From Streptomyces olivaceus (GTDB lineage Bacteria > Actinomycetota > Actinomycetes > Streptomycetales > Streptomycetaceae), in contig NZ_JOFH01000063.1 in NCBI RefSeq assembly GCF_000721235.1, forward strand, positions 1-28,318: a DNA stretch of 28,318 nt, written 5' to 3'. Below are positions 22,514 to 28,318 of this stretch, in pieces. The position numbers and the translations under genes were made by a program. The notes beneath the pieces were generated by a model. That model saw only the letters and a list, made by a program, of their open reading frames with translations. It did not search any database and was not told where the DNA came from. Every line of letters begins with the position of its first letter. The first letter of the stretch is position 1.

Positions 22514-24046
22514 ATGGAGCCGCAGGGGCAGGCCACGTTGGAGCAAGCTCACCAGCACTTCGCAGCCGAGGTCGCGCGCTGGCGCGAGGTGCGCGGCATG
22601 TCGAAGAAGGTGCTGGCGGAACGGATGGGCTTCCACCCGTCGTACGTCAGCCACATGGAATCCGGCCGCACTAAGCCCAGCGAAGACTTCGCCCGGCGCG
22701 CCGACGAAACCCTGAACACAGGCAAGGCCATCTGGCACCTGTGGTGCGAGTACGAAACCGCCCGGCTACGCTCCACCAAGCCGGCAGCTGTCCCCGCCGC
22801 CCGCAAGGCCGAGCAGCCCTACGCCACCGGCTCCTCAGTACTCGTCGAGCACGACGCCGCACGCCTCGACTACGACGGCAGCCGCTACCGGCTGACCATG
22901 CGCCGTCTCCTGCGCAACACAGGCACCGAGCCGATCACCCGCTACCTCATCCGCATCAGCGTCGACCGGTACCCCTGCGAACCCGAGCGTTCCAACCACC
23001 ACTACCGTGCGCACCCACTGACCTGGGAAGAACTCAACCTCACCGCGGTCTGCCGAGGAGAGGCCATGCGCTGGCAGGCCAAGCACGACCGCGACGCCTT
23101 CAAAGAGGTCTGGCTGCTGTTCGACAACGACCAAGGCCGCTTCCCGCTGTACCCGGGCGAGTCCGTATGGATCGAATACGCCTACACGGTCAGCGAGGAG
23201 AAATGGGGCCACTGGTTCCAGCGCGCGGTCCGGCTGCCCACAGGACACCTCGAAGTCGAGCTGGCCTTCCCCACAGAACTCGACCCGGCCGTGTGGGGCA
23301 CAGTGACGTCGATGACCTCCGAGGCGTCACCGCTGAACTCCGCGCCCACCCGGCGGGAGGAGAACGGCACCACCGTCTTCACCTGGTCGACCGGCCATCC
23401 GATCCTGCACGCCCGCTATCGTCTTGAATGGCGCTTCCGAGCGGCGCGGACACGACGAGATTCAACAGGAGTTCACGTGAACGAGGTGCGGCCCAGCGAG
23501 CAGATGCGCAACCTCGGCGTAGTCCAGGAAGGCGCCCCCATCCTTGCCGAGCCGGCACGCCCCTTCTCACTCCCTGCCGAACGTGAGGTCGCCGAGCAAG
23601 CCGTGGAGAGCCTGTTCACCTCCATGGAGCGCATCGCGGGCGTGCACACGTTCGCCAAGGGGATGGGCATTGCCGCCCCACAGATCGGCATCGGCCGGGC
23701 CGCGGCCGTCGTCCAGCCCGCCGAGCCAGGAGCGGGCGCGATCGTACTGCTCAACCCCCGGGTCATCGCCGCCTCGCGTGAGACCGACGACCAGTACGAG
23801 GGATGCCTGTCCTTCTTCGACGTACGCGGTCTCGTCCCCCGCCCTCTCCGGATCACAGTCGAGACCATGACACTCGACGGGACGACCGTGATCACTGACT
23901 ACGAACGCGGCCTCGCCCGTCTGATCCAGCACGAGATCGATCACCTCGACGGCCACCTGTACACGGCTCGGATGCGCCCCGGAGTGCAGCCCATCTCCGT
24001 GACCGAGTACCGGCAGACCGGACGGGCCTGGTCCTACGAGCATTGA
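22514..24046 (+). CDS. XRE-type regulator fused to peptide deformylase
   Basis: 510-residue three-part protein. Residues 15-75: XRE helix-turn-helix (EVRGMSKKVLAERMGFHPSY, VSHMESGRTKPSEDFARRAD). Residues about 105-320: a beta-rich domain found in many Streptomyces XRE proteins (RYLIRISVDRYPCEPERSNH, FKEVWLLFDNDQGRFPLYPG, HARYRLEWRFRA). Residues about 330-500: complete peptide deformylase with motif 1 GIAAPQIG (385-392), motif 2 EGCLS with metal Cys431, motif 3 HEIDH with His473, Glu474 and His477. Deformylases remove N-formyl groups from nascent peptides; an extra copy could be a resistance target, a biosynthetic enzyme or a sensor (inference). An internal AGGAG and GTG at 23477 could start the enzyme alone. 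It is divergent from the glycosyltransferase operon. Confidence 0.88.
   Translation: MEPQGQATLEQAHQHFAAEVARWREVRGMSKKVLAERMGFHPSYVSHMESGRTKPSEDFARRADETLNTGKAIWHLWCEYETARLRSTKPAAVPAARKAEQPYATGSSVLVEHDAARLDYDGSRYRLTMRRLLRNTGTEPITRYLIRISVDRYPCEPERSNHHYRAHPLTWEELNLTAVCRGEAMRWQAKHDRDAFKEVWLLFDNDQGRFPLYPGESVWIEYAYTVSEEKWGHWFQRAVRLPTGHLEVELAFPTELDPAVWGTVTSMTSEASPLNSAPTRREENGTTVFTWSTGHPILHARYRLEWRFRAARTRRDSTGVHVNEVRPSEQMRNLGVVQEGAPILAEPARPFSLPAEREVAEQAVESLFTSMERIAGVHTFAKGMGIAAPQIGIGRAAAVVQPAEPGAGAIVLLNPRVIAASRETDDQYEGCLSFFDVRGLVPRPLRITVETMTLDGTTVITDYERGLARLIQHEIDHLDGHLYTARMRPGVQPISVTEYRQTGRAWSYEH
23467..23479 (+). promoter_or_regulatory. Internal ribosome binding site before the deformylase domain
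   Basis: AGGAG (23467-23471), 5-base spacer, GTG at 23477, in frame. The product VNEVRPSEQMRNLGVVQEGA onward would be 189 residues, the normal size of a free peptide deformylase. Confidence 0.65.
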
Positions 24047-24060
24047 ATCCCGATGATGCC

Positions 24061-24090
24061 GGGCCCCCGCGCTCGGGGATGCGGGGGCCC
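24061..24090 (+). terminator. Strong hairpin after the XRE-deformylase gene
   Basis: Perfect 10-bp arms GGGCCCCCGC/GCGGGGGCCC with a 10-base loop, 14 bases after the stop codon. No T-run follows. Confidence 0.75.
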
Positions 24091-24427
24091 AGAAGTCGGG
24101 TGAGGTACGTGAGAGGCGTAGCGGTCGCCCTCAACCACGTCCCTCCCTCGGATCAGCGCGCCAGGCTGCAGGTGGGGAATGTGGACAAGCACTCGGCCAT
24201 ACCGGCTGTGGATCGAGCGGACCGAGGACGCGAGCTGGGCGAGGACCAAGAGCGCAGGCTGCTCGGGGCGGTACACCAGGACGCTGCCCATCCGGTGCGG
24301 ACGGCGCACTGTTGCACCCACCCTGCCCCGCCCCACCGAGAGCCGGGCACCCTCAGGTGCAGCCGATAGGATCGCCCGGGTCACCACGCCGGCGCCAGGC
24401 CCGCCCATCTCTTGGAAGGACCCCGCA
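24091..24427. other. Intergenic region upstream of the glycerol-3-phosphate dehydrogenase gene
   Basis: No gene recognised in 337 bases. TAGGAT at 24367-24372 matches the actinomycete -10 consensus, but no good -35 element lies at the right distance. GGAAGGA lies upstream of the GTG at 24428. Confidence 0.4.
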
Positions 24428-25441
24428 GTGCTCCAGCACCGTAGCGCCCGCGCGGCGGTGTTCTCTGCCGGGTCCTGGGGCACCGCCGTCGCCAAGATCA
24501 TGGCCGACGCAGGCACCGACGTGATCGTGCACGCCCGCCGAGCCGAGATCGCCGACGCGATCAACACGACACGTCGCAACGTCGGCTACTTCCCAGACGT
24601 GGACCTGCCGGAGACGCTGACGGCCACGACCGACCCGGCCGCCGCGCTGGAGAATGCGGACTTCCTTGTGCTGTCCATCCCCGCTCAGTCCCTTCGGGAA
24701 AGCCTCGCCGCGTGGGCGCCGCACATCGGGCGCGACACCATCATCGTGTCCCTGATGAAGGGCATCGAGCGCGAGACCGGCCTGCGGGCGAGTGAGGTTA
24801 TCACCGAGGTCACTGGCATCCCCGCCCACCGGGTGGCCGTCTTGTCAGGGCCGAACCTCGCCCGCGAGATCATGGCCGGACAGCCCGCCGCCGCGACCGT
24901 CGCCTGCTCCGACGAAGCTGCCGCCATCCGCATCCAACGAGCGTGCCACACCAGCTACTTCCGCCCCTACACCAGCACCGACGTGACCGGATGCGAACTC
25001 GGTGGCGCGGTGAAGAATGTCATCGCCCTCGCCGTCGGCATCGCCGCTGGCATGGGGCTGGGACACAACGCGCAGGCCATGCTCATCACTCGCGGCCTCG
25101 CCGAGACCACCCGACTGGCCGTGGCCATGGGCGCCTACCCCGGCACCCTCGCCGGGCTGGCCGGCCTCGGCGACCTGGTCGCCACCTGCTCCTCCCCTCT
25201 CTCACGCAATCGCACCTTCGGCACCCACCTCGGCATGGGCCTGAGCATCGAAGAAGCGACCAGAGCCACCCGGCAGACCACCGAAGGCGTCAAGAGTGCC
25301 CAGGCGACCCTCGGCCTGGCCCACGCGTACGGCATTGACATGCCGATCACCGACGTCGTCACAGACCTGCTGAACGGCAAAATCACGCTCGCCCAGGCCA
25401 CGGCAGCGCTGATGCAGCGCCCACCCAAGCCCGAGCGCTGA
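24428..25441 (+). CDS. gpsA: NAD(P)-dependent glycerol-3-phosphate dehydrogenase
   Basis: 337-residue enzyme that reduces dihydroxyacetone phosphate to sn-glycerol-3-phosphate. The Rossmann start is AVFSAGSWGTAVAKIMADAG, where the first Gly of the usual GAGSWGT is Ser. Family signatures follow: VSLMKGIERETG, VAVLSGPNLAREIMAG, GCELGGAVKNVIALAVGIAA (catalytic Lys), HNAQAMLITRGLAE, and GLAGLGDLVATCSSPLSRNR. Length is normal. GTG start at 24428 follows GGAAGGA. As housekeeping gpsA is normally elsewhere, this is probably an extra paralogue serving the cluster, for example by supplying glycerol phosphate for a glycopolymer or natural product (inference). Confidence 0.9.
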   Translation: MLQHRSARAAVFSAGSWGTAVAKIMADAGTDVIVHARRAEIADAINTTRRNVGYFPDVDLPETLTATTDPAAALENADFLVLSIPAQSLRESLAAWAPHIGRDTIIVSLMKGIERETGLRASEVITEVTGIPAHRVAVLSGPNLAREIMAGQPAAATVACSDEAAAIRIQRACHTSYFRPYTSTDVTGCELGGAVKNVIALAVGIAAGMGLGHNAQAMLITRGLAETTRLAVAMGAYPGTLAGLAGLGDLVATCSSPLSRNRTFGTHLGMGLSIEEATRATRQTTEGVKSAQATLGLAHAYGIDMPITDVVTDLLNGKITLAQATAALMQRPPKPER

Positions 25442-25624
25442 TCCGCAACGCGACCGGAGCAGTGGTGACGAGGATGCGTCGATAGGTCTCCCGGGTGTCC
25501 TGGTCCGCCGCGCGGCAGATCCACGAACTTCTGACCGCCCGGCGATAGGGCCCCTGACGGTGGAAGGGACCGCGTCAGAACGCAAGATGGCTGGGAAGAG
25601 GTTGAGGGGCCAGCCTAGCGGTGG

Positions 25625-25648
25625 GCCGCTGCAAGGACTTCCAGCGGC
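25625..25648. terminator. Hairpin between convergent gpsA and DUF6228 genes
   Basis: Perfect 7-bp arms GCCGCTG/CAGCGGC with a 10-base loop, in the 233-base gap between two converging genes; it could serve both. The rest of the gap has no recognisable gene. Confidence 0.5.
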
Positions 25649-25674
25649 AGCACACCGGGGGCGCCGACAGCCAT

Positions 25675-26130
25675 CTACGCAACCACCTCTGACTTCCCGT
25701 CAAATAGTGCCTGAAACGCTTCGGAAAATCCCCGCATCTCGTTCTCACCCCTGTGCGATGTGACGGTCTCGAAGTACCACGCACTTTCGGACTCGGTCAC
25801 CCCTCGCCATATCCCCCACGTCAGGACGATGCGCCCATCCGAACGCTGTGCCGATATCTTCAGTTGCCCCTCACTGGACTGCCAAGTGCGAGGTTCACTC
25901 CAGCTGCCCGATGCGTCAGCCAGTGACCCAATGAATTCCACCAGTCCGTCACCGTCCAGCGTCCGGACCAACTCGCTGACGTCCACCCAGGCACCCTTGG
26001 CCCGTACGGTTATGTCAAGCGCAGGGTCGTCCCCGTACGGCCGCGTCGGCGTGGAGAACAGCAGGTGGACCCCTTGCCCCGGGTCTCCCACGCGGAGGAG
26101 TTGTCCACCGCGCGCATCGTGAATGATCAT
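25675..26130 (-). CDS. DUF6228 family protein
   Basis: 151-residue protein matching my recollection of DUF6228: GQLLRVGDPGQGVHLLF at the N-terminus, LDGDGLVEFIGSLADASGSW then EPRTWQSSEGQLKISAQRSD, and SAWYFETVTSHRGENEMRGF near the end. Members are small soluble actinobacterial proteins; some lie near toxin or secretion genes, but no function is established to my knowledge. Start ATG at 26130. No partner toxin gene is evident next to it. Confidence 0.7.
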   Translation of the reverse strand: MIIHDARGGQLLRVGDPGQGVHLLFSTPTRPYGDDPALDITVRAKGAWVDVSELVRTLDGDGLVEFIGSLADASGSWSEPRTWQSSEGQLKISAQRSDGRIVLTWGIWRGVTESESAWYFETVTSHRGENEMRGFSEAFQALFDGKSEVVA

Positions 26131-26530
26131 TGGCCCATTCTATTGCCTTGCCCCCTTCCCCTGAAGGGTGACGATTGCCACGCGGCATTTCCGCTCACAC
26201 CGGCCCGTAACAGGAGTTCCTTCTTCTGTCACGGGGCGCGATTTGGTGATTGCCGTCACTCTGGCGGACCTTTGCGGAAGTCGGGGCTATGGACTTGTCA
26301 GTTGAATGCGACGCATGAGTGTTGGAGCAGTTTCAACAAGCCGGAGCCGCTGGAGTTGGCACCCTCGAATACGATATGGCTGAGACAGCGTTCCGTGGAA
26401 CGCCAGTCGGCGCTCGGAGGGACCGTCGCCACGGTTGTCCCGGCAACCGGTTGGCAGAGGCCGCGGGGGCCGCCCGTCAGAGATTCCCCCGGCCGGGCCG
26501 CGGATAGCCGAGCGCCGGCGGAGGGGCCCG
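26131..26530. other. Intergenic region, nothing recognised
   Basis: 400 bases between two minus-strand genes. A short minus-strand frame ending in GANSSGSGLLKLLQHSCVAF is open from the XRE gene side but has no recognisable domain. Inverted repeat CGGTTG/CAACCG at 26432-26449 is the only small structure seen. Confidence 0.35.
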
Positions 26531-27355
26531 TCACTTTGCGGGGACGGCTTGCCGGCTTGCTGGCTCCTGGGGTGCTCGCTGGGTCAGGATCGTCATGCGG
26601 CAACCAGGAAGTCCGGCGGGTTGCAGCACGTGGGTGACCAGTTCGGTCACTTGACCGTCGAAGAGCGGAAGCGTCATCTGCAGTACGTGGCCGTCGTAGT
26701 GGTCGGCGAAGTCGGCTGCGCCACGGGTCCACAGGTCGCGTACGGCGGGGTTCTGACGGGTGTCACTGATGAGCTGCTGAAGGTCTGGGTCGTGGGGGCG
26801 GTCGACGGCCGCGTCGCGGAGCATGCGCACGCACACCTCCGCGTCGGCCTCCCAGTTCAGGTGCTGGTCGCGCGCTTCGGCGCTGAGGAGGAGCCACCGC
26901 ATGAGGTTGGCCCCGGGAGCGGTCGACCACGGGAACAGGGCGGCCATCGTCGTGTTGACGGCCAAGATGTTCCAGGTGGCATCGATGACGTAGGCGGGGA
27001 AAGGCTGCTGGTCCAGCAGGAGGCGCAGTTCGTCGCTGATGCGTGGTGGTTCCTGGGTTTCCGGGCTGGAGAGTCCCCCGCCGTTGCTGACGAGGAACAG
27101 CGCACGTCGCTGGACGCGGTCGAGTCCGAGTAGCGTGCCGATGGTGTCGAGTTCGTGGCGGGTGAGGGGCCGGGTGATCACTCCGCCTTCGAGGTCCCGG
27201 TACCAGCGCTCGCTCCTGTGCAGGGCGTCGGCCACTTCTCTCTGGAGGATCGGGCGGCCGAGCGTGGTGCCGGCAGCGGCCCGGAAGACACGCAGCAGGG
27301 CACCGATCCCGGCGGATTCTCCTTCACCGCCGCCATCCTTTATGGCCCCGCACAT
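26531..27355 (-). CDS. XRE regulator with MmyB-like ligand-binding domain
   Basis: 274-residue regulator. HTH at about residues 10-70: LLRVFRAAAGTTLGRPILQR, EVADALHRSERWYRDLEGGV and LDTIGTLLGLDRVQRRALF. The MmyB-like PAS domain (about 95-255) carries LLDQQPFPAYVIDATWNILA then VNTTMAALFPW, and later ADFADHYDGHVLQMTLPLFD. Family members are thought to bind fatty-acid or similar ligands and regulate an adjacent oxidoreductase gene; no such neighbour is present here. The ATG at 27355 has GAGGAA upstream; a TTG at 27412 in frame is less likely. Confidence 0.85.
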   Translation of the reverse strand: MCGAIKDGGGEGESAGIGALLRVFRAAAGTTLGRPILQREVADALHRSERWYRDLEGGVITRPLTRHELDTIGTLLGLDRVQRRALFLVSNGGGLSSPETQEPPRISDELRLLLDQQPFPAYVIDATWNILAVNTTMAALFPWSTAPGANLMRWLLLSAEARDQHLNWEADAEVCVRMLRDAAVDRPHDPDLQQLISDTRQNPAVRDLWTRGAADFADHYDGHVLQMTLPLFDGQVTELVTHVLQPAGLPGCRMTILTQRAPQEPASRQAVPAK

Positions 27356-27855
27356 GCCACGTTCCTCGCACTTCTCGTCTGCCCGGTCCTGATCAAATCG
27401 CGCGTTTCTCAAGGCTATATCGAGCAGACGCCGCCCCCTGCGCTACATGATAGAGCGATGGCGGCACTGCGCGACCGGCAGAAGATTGCCGGTCACCACA
27501 TTTTGACCGACTTGTCCCGTGAGGGCGCAGAGAGCCATTGATAGTCGCGCCGCTCAGGACTCGCCAAGTGCGCGCACACATAGGCAAGTTGAACAGCGGT
27601 GGAGCGCAACGAGCATTTCCGTAGCAGACTTCTCGTGACCCCGCTGTGATCTTTACCGTGCATTGACTAATGATCCGGACCAAGCCCAAGATCTGTTCGT
27701 CCATACAGCGCACCGCGGATCACTGGGTGAGTCACGGGGGTATAAGCCACGCCGCCGCTGGGTCAGCGCGAGCGCTGCTGGCCGGATATGACTTGGATCA
27801 CTCCGGTCGGGCGGTTGAAGAAACCGCTGCGGCATGCGACACGAGGGAGGGTGCA
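27356..27855. other. Intergenic region, nothing recognised
   Basis: 500 bases upstream of the XRE gene. It should contain that gene's promoter, but no convincing -10/-35 pair, repeat or RNA gene could be identified. Confidence 0.3.
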
Positions 27856-28098
27856 GTGAAGATCATCTGTGAGTACGTCGGGACAGTCGAGTCGCTTTCC
27901 GTCTCGCTGTTTGCCGCCTCCGAGAGAGCCACGTATTGGGTGCCCCGGCGTTCGACAGAGAGTACTTCAGCAAGACCTTCATCTTGGCGCATTTCCCGCA
28001 CGTGTTCGTCGCCCTGCGCCCGGCGCCCAGCACAGCCCCTGACCGGACGAGCGTTACGCGGACGGTGCGAACGGGTGGACCGGCAGAGGGCCGCATAG
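27856..28098 (+). CDS. Doubtful small ORF with a good ribosome binding site
   Basis: The GTG at 27856 follows GGGAGGG with a 5-base spacer. The frame reads VKIICEYVGTVESLSVSLFA, then SERATYWVPRRSTES, and ends at 28098 (80 residues). The later part is rich in Arg and Ser and looks out of frame; the overlapping +1 frame from 27936 (FDREYFSKTFILAHFPHVFV) looks more protein-like, so a frameshift near 27940 may have broken a longer gene. I recognise neither part. Confidence 0.25.
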   Translation: MKIICEYVGTVESLSVSLFAASERATYWVPRRSTESTSARPSSWRISRTCSSPCARRPAQPLTGRALRGRCERVDRQRAA

Positions 28099-28229
28099 TC
28101 AGCGTCGACGCTTCAAGAGGATTCAACTCCCGCGCGTCGGAGGCTAAATGGTCAGCCGGTCGCTGGGGGCGGACCTTCTCACCGCCTTTTCCGCGCTGGG
28201 CCTCTCCTCCAGGCGCATAAGAAGTCATC

Positions 28230-28318
28230 TCATTTGGCCAGCCTGCGGTAGCAGATGAGGGTGCAGGCGATGCTGGTGAAGGCTAGGAAGTGATCGGCTC
28301 TGCGTTCGTAGCGGCGGT
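28230..28318 (-). CDS. IS5-family transposase, C-terminus (runs off the window)
   Basis: The last 28 codons read RRYERRADHFLAFTSIACTL then ICYRRLAK and stop at 28230. This is the standard ending of a common Streptomyces IS5-family transposase. The rest of the gene lies beyond the window edge. The element is of a different subgroup from the one at 9810-10763. Its outer end is probably in the stretch AGAAGTCATCTCATTTGGCC around 28220. Confidence 0.85.
   Translation of the reverse strand, partial: RRYERRADHFLAFTSIACTLICYRRLAK

Noticed and set aside
9810..28318. Composite transposon bounded by the two IS5-family elements
   Set aside because: The two transposases belong to different subgroups, so they could not mobilise the intervening DNA together.

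Overview
The window looks like an accessory part of a Streptomyces (or close actinomycete) chromosome. GC content is high with strong G/C bias at third codon positions, GTG and TTG starts are common, coupled genes overlap as ATGA or TGATG, and the protein families (DUF6228, MmyB-like XRE regulators, FxLD-type methyltransferase, XRE-peptide deformylase, WDGHTP protein) are typical actinomycete or actinophage ones. No rRNA, tRNA or CRISPR array is seen.

Left part (1-12.3 kb) is a patchwork with many broken genes: an IS701-type transposase in three frames, a GrpB-family protein, a phage-type WDGHTP protein, a flavin oxidase lacking its N-terminal half, a TetR regulator divergent from a secreted S15/CocE-like hydrolase with a double palindromic operator between them, a VOC protein interrupted by one in-frame TAA, a gene start with a perfect Shine-Dalgarno but no gene body, a second TetR divergent from an Asp-nucleophile alpha/beta hydrolase, a scrap of an amino-acid ABC transporter ATPase cut by an IS5-family element, a small winged-helix protein and an APH-type kinase.

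Central part (12.5-25.4 kb) is intact and compact and is the most interesting stretch. Plus strand: tandem Nudix hydrolase, P-loop kinase fused to a VanX-like dipeptidase, ASCH-Nudix fusion, double methyltransferase whose second half is FxLD-system type, and a second P-loop kinase. Converging on it is a minus-strand operon of four overlapping glycosyltransferase genes, one of a family otherwise familiar from phages and carrying a -1 frameshift. Divergent from that operon is an XRE regulator fused to a complete peptide deformylase, followed by a glycerol-3-phosphate dehydrogenase. Multi-domain fusion is a recurring theme. In two cases (kinase-VanX and XRE-deformylase) the downstream domain keeps its own Shine-Dalgarno and GTG start in frame, so both a fusion and a free second enzyme could be made. 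No RiPP precursor, lanthionine dehydratase, NRPS or PKS gene accompanies the FxLD-type enzyme. My working inference is a system acting on nucleotide-activated sugars, cell-wall precursors or a glycosylated small molecule, controlled by the XRE-deformylase protein; this is not proven by the sequence.

Right part (25.5-28.3 kb): DUF6228 protein, an MmyB-type XRE regulator, a mostly empty stretch with one doubtful small ORF, and the C-terminus of another IS5-family transposase at the window edge.
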